This document shows positions 1 through 9,069 of a DNA stretch of 27,075 nucleotides, piece by piece. The position numbers were made by a program, and so were the translations under genes. This stretch comes from Vairimorpha ceranae (taxonomy: Eukaryota > Microsporidia > Nosematidae), in the NCBI RefSeq assembly GCF_000988165.1, contig NW_020169353.1, forward strand, positions 1 to 27,075. The letters run 5' to 3'. The notes under the pieces are model-generated. The model was given only the letters and a program-made list of their open reading frames with translations. It was not told the origin of the DNA and made no database searches. Within the stretch, counting starts at the first letter, position 1. Each line of letters starts with the position of its first letter.

Positions 1-292
1 TGGCTCAATACACCATTTAAGAACACAACTCAGTTCAGCGGAACGATACAGCAACAGTATCATGCCTGACCTCCCCCAGGTCAAAATTATGGCATATTTG
101 ATTTGTGAATCTTTTGTTGATATTGATGTCACATTTTGAATTGCCAAATTAATAACTTTACAAAAAAAATTTAATCATTAACATTGGGCCTGTAAATGAA
201 GTTGCACTATTTTATTCAGACAACAGTTTTGTTTTGTAAATATTAACTGAAAATGTTTTTGTCATAAAAATTACTAAAATAATAAATATCGT
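1..292. other. Left-edge stretch without an assigned gene
   Basis: The first 100 bases are clearly less AT-rich than the following sequence and contain a 6-bp perfect hairpin (TGACCT 67-72, AGGTCA 78-83, loop of five C). Positions 40-51 read GGAACGATACAG, which is also found in U6 snRNA just before its ACAGAGA box, but that box is not preserved. One forward frame (from base 2) stays open to a TGA near 140, so the 3' end of a gene cut by the window edge is also possible. From 150 to 292 the sequence is plain AT-rich spacer. Confidence 0.3.
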
Positions 293-2233
293 TTAATAAC
301 TTTCTTCTCCCGTAGCTGTCATTTCGCTGTATTCTTCTTCTGTTTTCCTATCCTTAAATTGTTTAACAAGCTGGTAATTAGGTCCTGTAAAATCAATCCA
401 TCCATTTACTACATCACTAGAGAACTGACTAACTCTGTCCTTGTGTGGTTCGCCATCAAAAAATGTTTCGCTATGATCAGAAAAAAAACCTTTTATCTTA
501 GCAAAATATGTCAATCTGCGAAATGGAACTCTCCAAATCTTTTCATTTTCAAAATCTTCACTTGATTTTTTTAGCTCCGAACGCGCTATGTCTTTATACT
601 TCTTATAATTATAGAATTGCAAACAAGTTAATAAATAAAACCCTTCGTATCTAAAATACAAAAATTTTTTTACAAAATGTAATGCATATAAATCAATATT
701 AATATCAAGTTTCAGTAATTCTTCGTTAGTAGCTTGCAAGTTCTCACCTCGACATTCTGTTACGGGAAAATTGCTAGGGAATTTACAGGTTGGCAGCAGA
801 TCATCATTTCGTGCAAAACCTTCATATCTCGGAAATTGCGGAAAAATATTAGCATTAATTAAAAGGCTGTAAATATATTTAGTTATACAATCTGGTTCTT
901 CAAGCAAAGCTACCAACTCTTCCTTCAAATTTTGAGGCTTGTCCATATCAAAAAACATTCGTCTGGTAAACAGCCGTTCACACTTATTACACATTTTATG
1001 ATCAAGTTGTTGTATAAAGTCTAATGTATTCCCCTCCGTAGGAAAAATTAAATTTGATACAAAACTTTTTGTATAATTAATCATGTTAGTAGCCATGGCG
1101 TTAAAACCACCGTCCGTACTTCCAATATAACCTATATCAGGAACATATAAATTTTTCATTCGTATCAATAACATATTAAACCTTTTTTTAGTTACATCAA
1201 TTCTTTGTTTTAGTAATGTAAAAACATATTCACGCCTTTCATTAACCTCTTTAACGGGTTGATTTCTCCATTGCAAAAAATATATTGAGTTGTCATCACT
1301 CCTAGAGGATGTTTCAATAACGTCATCAACGATAATTTCAAACTTATTAGATGTAAAAACCTTGTTTTTAATGTCCACTTTACCTCTGTGTAAATATTCA
1401 ATTAATTTTCTGTTATCTGTCACCTGAACATATTTAACAAGATCTGAAAAAATTAAGAGTGAATTTTTGTCGGAATGTTCTCCAACCCTAAATAATGTTT
1501 TAACAATTTCTTTAAAATCTAAATTACATTCATTGCCTTTATTTTCATCAGAATAACTCGAAAGCATATCATATAGTTGTATACCTTCTTTACCAAATAA
1601 AACATAAAAATTATTTTTTACATACACACAATGCAATAATTCGAGATACTGCTGTTGGCTGAAACTCGAATTTAGGAATTTGGTCAATCCTGTAACGTCC
1701 AAAACTGGCTCTTCTATATTTCTAAATGTACCATACGGATCCGATTGTTTTAAGCAATAAGTTAGATCCAAGAACTTTATTAAGCACAATGCTAAAGGCA
1801 CATCACACATTCTAATCTGTTCATTTTTTGTATCAAACGTCTTAGTAATAATTTCTGAGCGCAAAAAAGAAAGCCCTTTAAAAAGGCTAACTAAAAAACT
1901 TGAACGATTCTTATCAACCGCCATATCATCATCAAAAACTATAAGTATCCTTTTACGAGTCAAACTATTAAACGCAATCACTGACAATGTAGATACAATA
2001 ATCTCTTCAAGTGGATCACTGAGAGAAACAGATTTTATTTCTTTATTTAACTCAAAGCCCTTATTTATAGTCAGATCGTCATCGCTCATTTTTATGTAAT
2101 AAAGATCAATATCAATGTGATACATCGGATTATACATATTTACATCAGTGGGTTGTAGGGTGTAAGATGTAATATAACCTACAGTGTTTAACAATAATCT
2201 TCTAAATTGATTATAATATCTATTTAAGAGCAT
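293..2233 (-). CDS. Hypothetical protein, 646 aa, family not recognised
   Basis: A long uninterrupted reading frame on the minus strand. The start is well supported because CCCC abuts the ATG directly (GGGG at 2234-2237 on the plus strand). No signal peptide or convincing transmembrane segment is visible. The N-terminal 60 residues are rich in Tyr, Asn and Leu; the middle is mixed alpha/beta-like with many charged residues; a lone CxxC (MCNKCERLF) lies about two-thirds along; the C-terminus is acidic. The codons are less extremely AT-biased than the surrounding spacer, as expected for a real gene. I recognise no domain. It could be a lineage-specific microsporidian protein. It is transcribed away from the neighbouring plus-strand anchored-protein gene, with 1.1 kb of AT-rich spacer between them. 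Confidence 0.8.
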   Translation of the reverse strand: MLLNRYYNQFRRLLLNTVGYITSYTLQPTDVNMYNPMYHIDIDLYYIKMSDDDLTINKGFELNKEIKSVSLSDPLEEIIVSTLSVIAFNSLTRKRILIVFDDDMAVDKNRSSFLVSLFKGLSFLRSEIITKTFDTKNEQIRMCDVPLALCLIKFLDLTYCLKQSDPYGTFRNIEEPVLDVTGLTKFLNSSFSQQQYLELLHCVYVKNNFYVLFGKEGIQLYDMLSSYSDENKGNECNLDFKEIVKTLFRVGEHSDKNSLLIFSDLVKYVQVTDNRKLIEYLHRGKVDIKNKVFTSNKFEIIVDDVIETSSRSDDNSIYFLQWRNQPVKEVNERREYVFTLLKQRIDVTKKRFNMLLIRMKNLYVPDIGYIGSTDGGFNAMATNMINYTKSFVSNLIFPTEGNTLDFIQQLDHKMCNKCERLFTRRMFFDMDKPQNLKEELVALLEEPDCITKYIYSLLINANIFPQFPRYEGFARNDDLLPTCKFPSNFPVTECRGENLQATNEELLKLDINIDLYALHFVKKFLYFRYEGFYLLTCLQFYNYKKYKDIARSELKKSSEDFENEKIWRVPFRRLTYFAKIKGFFSDHSETFFDGEPHKDRVSQFSSDVVNGWIDFTGPNYQLVKQFKDRKTEEEYSEMTATGEESY

Positions 2234-2237
2234 GGGG
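2234..2237 (-). promoter_or_regulatory. CCC-like start signal of the 646-aa gene
   Basis: On the minus strand the sequence reads TTTACCCC immediately followed by ATG. A C run just before the start codon is the typical start-proximal element reported for microsporidian genes. Confidence 0.6.
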
Positions 2238-3352
2238 TAAACACTTTCGAAATTTTTATATAAAAAACGAAAAAATTACTTTAAAATTTTATTATTAAAA
2301 ATATAGATTTTCCAAAAATAATGCTGATGCGTTAAATATTAAGAGCCAAGTTTTTAATTTAATAAATGAGACAATTAAAAGGTTTGACATTTACAAGATT
2401 GATATATTTGTAAAACCGAGAATTCCATTTTAATTAAGAAGGTTAAAAAATCCGTTTTAATTAGGAAATTTGACTGCAATCATACTTAAATTTCTACTGA
2501 TTTATTACTGTATATTTATATTTGAGATTTTTAACATCATATATAAATCATAGCTTAATTATTTATGATGCCTTTTGATAATTGAAAATGTAAGTACAAT
2601 TAAGCTATATTGTTTTATTTATGTAGAATTTGTATGTAAATAAATTTATTTTTAATTTTAGTATTCAAAAACTTTCCATTTATATTGTTAAACATATTTC
2701 AAATATTTTTTAATTGTTATACATTAAATTTAAAGAAAATTGAAGTCTTTAATAAGGATAGTATCAAGCTCATATATCAAAGATTACTTTGTACGGCCAA
2801 TTTTAATTTCAACCAATAAATGACTTCTTTCTTTGTTATTGCTCTTTTCCCGGTTTTAAATAAAAACTTTTTCTTAATTTTTATTTACGCTGATAAATTA
2901 AACATAAGAATTTAAACACAATGAATTTTTTAAATAAAGTTTACACTAAAACAGTTGAATTAATTGCTATTTTTTCTTACCATATTTTGTAAAATATAAA
3001 AAAAATTAATTGAGCAAACAACTAGCAAAATGCAATGTTACGGTAATTTACAAAAGTAATAGCTAATGCAATTATCATGTATTTGTGAAAAAGCGTATTA
3101 GTCACTTTATAACAATTATCTACTAATTAGTATTAATCTTTAAAAAAGTATTTTACTAACACATTAATTAAAAACGCGGACGCAAATATATTAAATAACA
3201 CGCAGCCCATTTTGCACTGACTATAAATTAAATTAAATTCTTAGATTATTATTTTAAAATATTGTAAATAAAATACAGCTTGTCATACATTTAAGATATG
3301 ATTTTTAATAAGCCTTTTATTATTCTCTTTTTAAATAAAACTTTAAATTTTA
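2238..3352. other. AT-rich intergenic region between divergent genes
   Basis: About 1.1 kb of A/T runs with no open frame of note on either strand. I see no RNA gene or strong repeat. It should contain the promoters of the two diverging genes, but apart from the C-run start signals no defined motif stands out. Confidence 0.6.
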
Positions 3353-3355
3353 CCC
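3353..3355 (+). promoter_or_regulatory. CCC start signal deciding the start at 3361
   Basis: The sequence TTTACCCGTAAA precedes the ATG at 3361, five bases after CCC. The in-frame ATG at 3298 has no such run before it, which argues for the downstream start. Confidence 0.6.
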
Positions 3356-3360
3356 GTAAA

Positions 3361-4638
3361 ATGATTTTCAGAAATACTTTTTTAATTGTAGCAGGAGTCA
3401 TTTCTATTGGAGCAATTTATTATACACTACAAGTATATAAAAATCTTACTGATAAGGAAACAATGGAAAACAAAACGTGTCTGTGCGACGGGAATGAATA
3501 TTTGAATGAAAATAGGGATTCGTCATCAGATAGTAAAAATTCAGATGAAGCTATTAGTACAAAAAATAAGGTAAATTTAAACGAATTAACAGTAGAAAAT
3601 GCATCTATCTCTTACAACCCTTGTTTTAATGAAGAAGAGATAACTGAGATATCGCCATTAAGCAGAAAAGAATCGGATAATAATTATTCTTGTTTAGCTA
3701 AAGCTAATTATAAACCAAAAAATGCTTTAAAACGATGCTCTTCCGATTTAGATACTTATTGTAAATTAAAATCTGCAGAAGTAGAAACAAGTTTTGATAA
3801 TAATTTTTGTGTAAGCTCTTGTAATGAATCAACGAATAATAGTACTTGTAATGAAAAACCTAATCTGTGTCTTACAAATGATGGGGATTCTAGTTATAAC
3901 TCGCATGTCGATAAATTCATTCGGTCTCGAAGCGTGAAGCATTTAAACGAAAATATGTTTGAAGATTTTCCACTTTTACTAGATATCTTTGTAAACGAAT
4001 TTTATTCCCAAAAATTTACAAACACCAGAAAAACGCCTTATAGTAGTGATCTTAATGTTTTAATGTCAATTAATCACAATACAAGCTTATCTGGTTATAC
4101 TAAGGTAGTCTTAATATGCTTATTATTCACATTTAGGGAATGTAGCGAATTACCTATTGGATATCTTAAAGAAATAAAAATACCATTCGAAATTAATAAC
4201 GTACATATTAAGGTGCAACCATGGTCGAAAATCAATACAATTTATGAAGAAAGACTGTCTTCTGATTACACTTTACAAAGCGTGCCCTTTTCTACGTTTA
4301 CGAAACTAGGACTAAGAAGGATAGAAAATTTACTAAAAAGTACGAATAAAAATGTATTGTTTGTAGAGAATTTTGCCAAAAACATTAAAGAGGCGTATTT
4401 CAGCTACAAGTATTCTGAAATTTATCGTGACAGTCCTATAGATGTTATTGATGGATTAATTTGTGCTAATAAGGATCTAATAAAAAATTTTGTGTTTAGT
4501 GGCATTTACAGTGATAAAATACAGTATATTTTAAAGAATTATGCTATAAAAGCTGATAAATTTGGTGACAGAATTTCAGTACTTGATATGGGGGTAGGAT
4601 TATATTTACTAAATATTATAAGGATTTTTACTAATTAA
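3361..4638 (+). CDS. Hypothetical single-pass anchored protein, 425 aa
   Basis: The frame could begin at 3298, but the CCC signal favours Met at 3361. That start yields a short basic N-terminus (MIFRN) followed by a hydrophobic segment at about residues 6-24, a signal anchor or uncleaved signal peptide. Residues 30-200 are a low-complexity stretch rich in Ser, Asn, Asp and Glu with about a dozen Cys (for example CLCDGN) and several N-x-S/T sites. The C-terminal half, from about residue 190, looks folded and alpha/beta. If membrane-anchored with the Cys-rich part outside, disulfides would be plausible. No family is recognised. Fragments with a similar N-terminal design recur in the window (6964, 17656, 19515), so this may be the intact member of a dispersed class; that is inference. 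Confidence 0.75.
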   Translation: MIFRNTFLIVAGVISIGAIYYTLQVYKNLTDKETMENKTCLCDGNEYLNENRDSSSDSKNSDEAISTKNKVNLNELTVENASISYNPCFNEEEITEISPLSRKESDNNYSCLAKANYKPKNALKRCSSDLDTYCKLKSAEVETSFDNNFCVSSCNESTNNSTCNEKPNLCLTNDGDSSYNSHVDKFIRSRSVKHLNENMFEDFPLLLDIFVNEFYSQKFTNTRKTPYSSDLNVLMSINHNTSLSGYTKVVLICLLFTFRECSELPIGYLKEIKIPFEINNVHIKVQPWSKINTIYEERLSSDYTLQSVPFSTFTKLGLRRIENLLKSTNKNVLFVENFAKNIKEAYFSYKYSEIYRDSPIDVIDGLICANKDLIKNFVFSGIYSDKIQYILKNYAIKADKFGDRISVLDMGVGLYLLNIIRIFTN

Positions 4639-4977
4639 AATAATTTAAAAAAATTTAAAGCGTAGTTTTGTCTAAGCTAATTTACTTTAATTATTATTTA
4701 TTCACCAACTTACATTTAATGTATCATTTTTTTTGCTATTTGATAAAATTAGTTTCTTGATTTTCAGTGACGCAAAACAACATTATAAAGATATATTGTG
4801 TAATAAAATCTTTAAGCTATTCATATTAATTTGAAATTATAATTTCGCTGGCTATTAAGTTTTTTTGTTTACAAAATATTAAGTTGTAAAAAAATTTTAT
4901 TTAATAAAATATGAAACTTTACTAAAAAATTTTAATTATCAGATAGAAAAAAATAGTTGTACATTATTGGCGTAATT
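4639..4977. other. AT-rich spacer
   Basis: About 340 bases of AT-rich sequence between the anchored-protein gene and the GC-richer repeat island. No gene, RNA or repeat is seen. Confidence 0.6.
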
Positions 4978-4991
4978 TTAGTGAAGCGCCC

Positions 4992-5012
4992 AATGGAGAG
5001 ACATCTCCCATT
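4992..5012 (+). other. Small hairpin at the edge of the GC-richer island
   Basis: AATGGAGA and TCTCCCATT pair around a GACA loop with one bulged C. It lies just upstream of the tRNA-like relic and may belong to the same inserted unit. Confidence 0.35.
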
Positions 5013-5032
5013 CACACGTATGCAGTAGAGAA

Positions 5033-5118
5033 GCATCATTAGGGCAGTGGTTATGTCTCGTCCCGATGCTCGAGGGATATGGCTTCAAATACCAGCAATT
5101 CAAATCCGCTAAGTAACA
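5033..5118 (+). pseudogene. tRNA-Ser(GCU)-like relic (tRNA-derived head?)
   Basis: The sequence has a D-arm-like GGGCAGTGGTTATGTCT, an anticodon-like stem TCCC/GGGA with loop ATGCTCG (GCT at 5068-5070 after a T), a TGG/CCA pair that could be a long variable arm as in tRNA-Ser, and a T-arm-like AGCAATTCAAATCCGCT in which only three of five stem pairs survive. The acceptor arms pair at only about three of seven positions, so it would not be a working tRNA. It directly precedes repeat copy A, as the tRNA head of a SINE precedes its body, but copy B shows no clear equivalent. This could also be chance. Confidence 0.3.
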
Positions 5119-5138
5119 GTATAACGTTAACACAACAA

Positions 5139-5625
5139 TTGTCACAAAATATTTGTCGGTAAAGTCGTATTGTAAGCTTCTTTGTAGGCGTCGACTAAGG
5201 GTTGTAAATGTACTTAAAAGATGTAGAGTAGACATAACATCTTTGGGTCGGTACGACAATTGCCATAGCTGTGGAAGCATTTGCAAGTCGTATTCGGAAA
5301 TCTTATGTAAGAAACTCCACCTGAAGACCCGCCTGGGAAGGCGTAGCAAGCTAGAGAAGCTTCTAGCGTTTTGTGCAGGATGTGAGAGTTCATCACGGGC
5401 ATTAGAAGGCCCATACCGCCTTATCCAACCACAAGATCTAATGAGCCTCCGGCCCGGTAGCATACTACCAATTGTCAAGTCCTCTGTAAGGTCCTTACGG
5501 GGATTAATACACCTTCTTACTAGGCAAGACCCTTGTGGCATGCTAGCACTGATAATGCGCTGTGTTGAGATTGAGGGAGGAAAGATGAGTTTTCTAAGAG
5601 AAGGATTGAGCTTAATAAAAAAATA
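5139..5625 (+). repeat. Dispersed repeat, copy A (about 480 bp, GC-richer)
   Basis: This segment matches the reverse complement of 17097-17570 over nearly its full length. Shared strings include GTAAAGTCGTAT, GCTGTGGAAGCATTTG, ACAAGATCT or a close variant, GCATACTACCA-like, CTGATAATG and GTTGAGATTGAG. I estimate roughly 65-75 percent identity with small indels. It is markedly richer in G+C than its surroundings. Both strands are open here for long stretches, but neither frame begins with ATG and copy B is full of stops, so protein coding is not supported. It is probably the remains of a mobile element or a non-coding repeat. Confidence 0.7.
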
Positions 5626-6963
5626 TAGCAAAAATGAACAAAAGATTAGCTGAAAATTTAACAATTATAAAGACTATGATGTATAATTAATCTGAAAAAT
5701 TTTGTGAGTGCTTAAATAAATTTGATGAACTAAAGTTTCTCCAATAAGAATCAATAAACAAATAAATTGTTATTAGAAAAGAAAAAAACTAGTACAATGA
5801 GACTGAATGTCATCTTGAGGTTTGCCTGTACCTCTAAAATTAATACTATTTAATATTTTATTTATCCTTTCATTTTTCTGGTTGGCCATTATGGATATTT
5901 GATTTTTCTTGGAACTTGGCCCTATTTATAGTTTTATTTGTTTGTTGCATAATTGTGGTATATTGCAAACAAACAAACATCTTAATTTATTGAATTAAGA
6001 ATATATACATGTGGAATAAGTTATTACCAGAATTATAATGATAAAAATCAACGTAAAGCTTTTTTTAGTGCAAGGAATATTTGCAAAAATGAGAACGTAA
6101 TTAAATTTTTAATGGCAATATTTACGTCTTTTATATTCCTGTGTAGTCAAGGACAAAAATTTAATTTAAAGTAATATACAATTATACATTTGTAAACTAA
6201 TTGTCTATATAATTTAAACTATTTAGATACCCAATGCAACACAACGCTATCACACAACAACACAAGAAAGTATCACAAAGCATTAGAAACGTTCATCGGA
6301 GATATACTATCAATACGACATCATTAGGAAAGATATTGCAAAACATTTAAGATAGCAAACGACCACGTAAAATTAGAATTTGCTGGGGTATTTGAAATAC
6401 AATAAAAATTAACCTATTAGCATATGAGAATTAGAAAAAAAAAATTCTTTCATACAATTAATATTTTTTTTAACTTTAAATAATCAAATTAAACAAAAGA
6501 ACAATAAATTTAAGAATAATTTCGTGTGTGATGTTTAGATTTGGAGATAACAGGGTTTATGAGCAATTTATATATGAATTAGATTACAAAAGGAGACATA
6601 TATACTTTTAAAATAAAATAAACTTATATCCTTCTTAATTTACCACCAAAGTAATAATTTTTTGGTCTTAAAAGCCAATTCGCTTGCGACAAGTAGCGAT
6701 GATTTCGTGTTTCTAGGAATGGCTGCACCATGTACTGTTCAGACTACATTAATCAACATTAGAAAGTCGTAAAGGGTTGCGTTGTAGAACTTTGAAAAAC
6801 TTAACTACATAAAGACATTGGCTTATACGAATCACGAGAAAAATATCTACTATAAGAAATTATACTCTTGTTTAATTTTAATTTAAAATTTATATTTTTA
6901 ATGTTTATCAAACAAAAGATGTTTTGAAAATTTCTTGTATTTTTAAAGTTACAAACTGATTTC
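5626..6963. other. Intergenic region with possible coding relics
   Basis: Mostly AT-rich. Two patches are richer in G+C and read like decayed coding sequence broken by stops and frame changes: about 6230-6400, and about 6660-6850. The second patch is bounded by an inverted 8-mer, AAGCCAAT near 6672 and ATTGGCTT near 6819. No product could be recognised in either. Confidence 0.35.
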
Positions 6964-7158
6964 ATGTTTTATCTAAGAAGTGTACAGATACTACTTATTT
7001 TTTTAATATTAGTAATTTTATACTATTTTTTCCACATTTTAAAGTCAATAAAACCAGAAAAGAGTATTAGGATGAATCCTCGATATAAAAAACCACAGAA
7101 AAGACTTATTCTTCCAGAAATAAAAGAAACAGATTTTGAAATAATTAATAATGTATAG
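6964..7158 (+). CDS. Small membrane-anchored ORF, 64 aa, doubtful
   Basis: A short ATG-initiated frame: a few residues, then a strong hydrophobic segment at about residues 8-27 (ILLIFLILVILYYFF), then a Lys- and Pro-rich basic tail. No C or G run precedes the start, which weakens the call. The layout resembles the N-terminus of the 425-aa anchored protein, so it could be a small membrane protein or the surviving front of a decayed longer gene. No family is recognised. Confidence 0.35.
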   Translation: MFYLRSVQILLIFLILVILYYFFHILKSIKPEKSIRMNPRYKKPQKRLILPEIKETDFEIINNV

Positions 7159-7767
7159 TGAAAAAATGACCACTTTAATTACTTACAAATATTTTATTCT
7201 TGAATTAAATGGTGTTTTAATTAAAAACCATGAAAAATCTTTAAATTTTGATGCATCTTTTGAGCTATAAAAAAGAAAGTTTACATCTTTAACTGTCAAA
7301 AAAGAAAACAGGATATAACTTTTTATGTGGGTGTATATCTTTAACTTAATCCTTTTTTATTTGATTTATAAATTAAAATTTTTCAAAGAATAGATAACAA
7401 AATAACTTTTTTGAAAAGGAATGCATTATTTTTTGGTTATATTCCTTTGTGCAATACGGCTTTAAATCTGCAGATAAATTTTAAAAAAATGGTAAATTTA
7501 GATTTTTGATTAAAAATTTATTAAATATTTTTTTGCTTTTTGCAATTTATGCTTCTAAAGTAAGCATGCCTTTTTAATTGATCCATTTACCTAAGTATGA
7601 AAATTGAATGTCCATAAGTCGGCCCTAAAATGTATTGTTATAAAAATATAATATACAATGTAAGATATCAAAATTATGAATTTTTTTAAAATCGTATTAT
7701 ATTAATTAAAAAAAGTTATTTTTTTTAAAATTTTAATTTATAAAAGTTTTTAAAATTTAGTTAACAA
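7159..7767. other. AT-rich spacer
   Basis: About 600 bases dominated by A/T runs, with no plausible gene, RNA or repeat seen on either strand. Confidence 0.6.
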
Positions 7768-7770
7768 CCC
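7768..7770 (+). promoter_or_regulatory. CCC start signal of the GH19-like gene
   Basis: AACAACCCATAGA precedes the ATG at 7776, five bases after CCC. An in-frame TAG at 7758-7760 excludes a longer N-terminus. Confidence 0.55.
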
Positions 7771-7775
7771 ATAGA

Positions 7776-8306
7776 ATGAATTTTTGTATTTGTATTTTTA
7801 TTTTAAAATCAACAAAGTCTGAATTTACTTCACTAAAGGATTTTATTAAAAAAACCAGTTTAGCGTTTGTCGATTTAACTAACATTCATAAAGAGATTCT
7901 TAAAAATATCTACGAAGTAATTAAATATGAAGAAAGAGATAGCGTTGTGTTATTTATGGCGGCTGCACTACATAATACATCATTTTTAAACAAATTTGTT
8001 GATAACTGGGATAAAGGCATGTATAAAACTAGGGGATTACTAGAAATCCAAGGGTTTGAAAAATATCAAACACTTTCTACATTATCAACCAGATATAATT
8101 ATGTAGAAAATTATGAGATGCTTGGTGCACCAGTCTCCTTTGTAATAAAAGACTGTTATCAATATTTTTTACATGTATTAAAACTACAATATACATTTGA
8201 GAATTATTGTCAAAAAATGGGATTAGGCGAATATGAAAAAATAAAAAATCGAAGGGATATCTTGAGATTTAAAAGTATTTATGATGTTCTTACAGATGTT
8301 TATTAA
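7776..8306 (+). CDS. Lysozyme/GH19 chitinase-fold protein, probably catalytically altered
   Basis: 176 aa. After a short hydrophobic start (FCICIFIL, perhaps a stunted signal peptide), residues 55-131 follow the order of the GH19/lysozyme-like core. A helix ends in AALHNTSFLNKF (63-74), where family members have AHETGxF. YKTRGLLEIQGFEKY (83-97) matches the hallmark YxGRGxIQLTGxxNY. NYEMLGAPVSFVIKDCYQYF (112-131) matches the family's 'NPELL..P..AF..A..FW' segment. GH19 enzymes cut chitin, and microsporidian spore walls contain chitin. The catalytic acid expected in AHET is Asn67 here, so hydrolysis is doubtful; a chitin- or glycan-binding role is possible. The assignment rests on motif recall only. 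The gene converges on eL33 with 25 bases between the stop codons. Confidence 0.55.
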   Translation: MNFCICIFILKSTKSEFTSLKDFIKKTSLAFVDLTNIHKEILKNIYEVIKYEERDSVVLFMAAALHNTSFLNKFVDNWDKGMYKTRGLLEIQGFEKYQTLSTLSTRYNYVENYEMLGAPVSFVIKDCYQYFLHVLKLQYTFENYCQKMGLGEYEKIKNRRDILRFKSIYDVLTDVY

Positions 8307-8331
8307 ATATTAATAGTTTTAAAATATTAAA

Positions 8332-8628
8332 TTATTTAATTTCTTTTTTAACTAATCGTACTTCAACTATATTAGTTACACTCTTAGGCGGCATATTTCT
8401 TTCAAATTTTACTCTTACTAACCCTTTATTACCGTGTGTGCCCAAAATAACACCTTCTACATCTCTTGTAGATTTATCATTATTAAACCTTTTACTAACC
8501 ACCACATTACCAATATATTTTTTAGCCTGTTCTTTATTAACAACATTATTAATTTTAATTAAAGCCTGTGTATGTCTTATTCTTCTTAAAGCTCTTCTGT
8601 GCGAAACAAAAATGGCAGGTATAAACAT
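8332..8628 (-). CDS. RPL33: 60S ribosomal protein eL33 (L35Ae)
   Basis: 98 aa, close to the usual 100-110. It is a structural protein of the large ribosomal subunit in the cytosol. The eL33 pattern is clear: an N-terminal [16 protein letters not shown] (compare KRGLRNQREHTALLKIEGV), then [13 protein letters not shown] (compare YLGKRCAYVYK), then [22 protein letters not shown] (compare [22 protein letters not shown]), and a C-terminal VEVRLV strand. The eukaryotic extension before the core is shortened, as is common in microsporidian ribosomal proteins. The start has CCCC four bases upstream. There is no sign of the short 5' intron some microsporidian ribosomal protein genes carry. It shares a 97-base promoter region with the diverging Ctr-like gene. 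Confidence 0.95.
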   Translation of the reverse strand: MFIPAIFVSHRRALRRIRHTQALIKINNVVNKEQAKKYIGNVVVSKRFNNDKSTRDVEGVILGTHGNKGLVRVKFERNMPPKSVTNIVEVRLVKKEIK

Positions 8629-8632
8629 TTTA

Positions 8633-8636
8633 GGGG
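8633..8636 (-). promoter_or_regulatory. CCC-like start signal of eL33
   Basis: The minus strand reads TTATCCCCTAAAATG, so the C run ends four bases before the start codon. Confidence 0.65.
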
Positions 8637-8725
8637 ATAAAAAAAATTGAAATAAAATAAAAAAATTACAAATTTATTAGTTTATGCAAAAAAAATATAA
8701 ATAGAAGTAAAAAATTGATAAAATT

Positions 8726-9058
8726 ATGCATTGCTCAATTCTATTAAATACAGATACATCACTGAAAAATGTTTTTATAAAAAATAATATACCACCATTA
8801 GGATTTTTAACATTAAATATTACACTGTTTATTGTAATAATATTAAATGAAATAATAATTGTTCGATTACAAAAGAAGAAGAAATATAATTTATTTCGTG
8901 ATATAAAATACTCTCTATTTTTAGTATATTATTATTTCTTTAATTATTTAGTTATGATGCTTACTATGACAGGTAATATTTTTATAATATGTAGTTATTT
9001 AACTAGTAAGTCAATGTCTTTCCTAATAACAAAAAGAATAAAGAGTTCATGTTGTTAA
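8726..9058 (+). CDS. Ctr-type copper transporter-like protein
   Basis: 110 aa with three hydrophobic segments at about residues 25-47, 62-82 and 84-101. This spacing, with TM2 and TM3 almost touching, is that of Ctr copper transporters, which take up Cu(I) as trimers. TM1 ends in NEIIIVRLQ, like the Ctr 'yEglkvlR' end. TM2 contains Met77-x-x-x-Met81 followed by TGN, matching the Ctr MxxxM-T-x-N selectivity motif. The usual GxxxG of TM3 is replaced by small residues (S90...S94). The protein ends in two Cys, comparable to the metal-binding C-terminal tail of some Ctr proteins. The Met-rich N-terminus is lacking; only one His and one Cys occur there. No C run precedes the ATG. It could instead be an unrelated small membrane protein. 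Confidence 0.5.
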   Translation: MHCSILLNTDTSLKNVFIKNNIPPLGFLTLNITLFIVIILNEIIIVRLQKKKKYNLFRDIKYSLFLVYYYFFNYLVMMLTMTGNIFIICSYLTSKSMSFLITKRIKSSCC

Positions 9059-9069
9059 ATATAATTTAA

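Noticed and set aside
3298..3360. Upstream in-frame ATG of the 425-aa gene
   Set aside because: There is no C/G run before it, while one precedes Met at 3361; the extra 21 residues (Phe/Leu/Asn-rich) look like translated spacer.
5153..5653. Plus-strand frame (166 codons) with CHSCGSIC, briefly considered a zinc-finger protein
   Set aside because: It starts at TTG, overlaps an equally open opposite frame, and the Cys pattern is not kept in copy B as an intact frame.
4978..5664. Long minus-strand frame (228 codons) across repeat copy A
   Set aside because: It begins with a non-ATG codon, has no start signal, and the second repeat copy is broken by stops in the matching frame; its length reflects the GC-richer composition.
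8438..8650. Plus-strand frame opposite eL33
   Set aside because: It is an antisense shadow of a clearly identified ribosomal protein gene.
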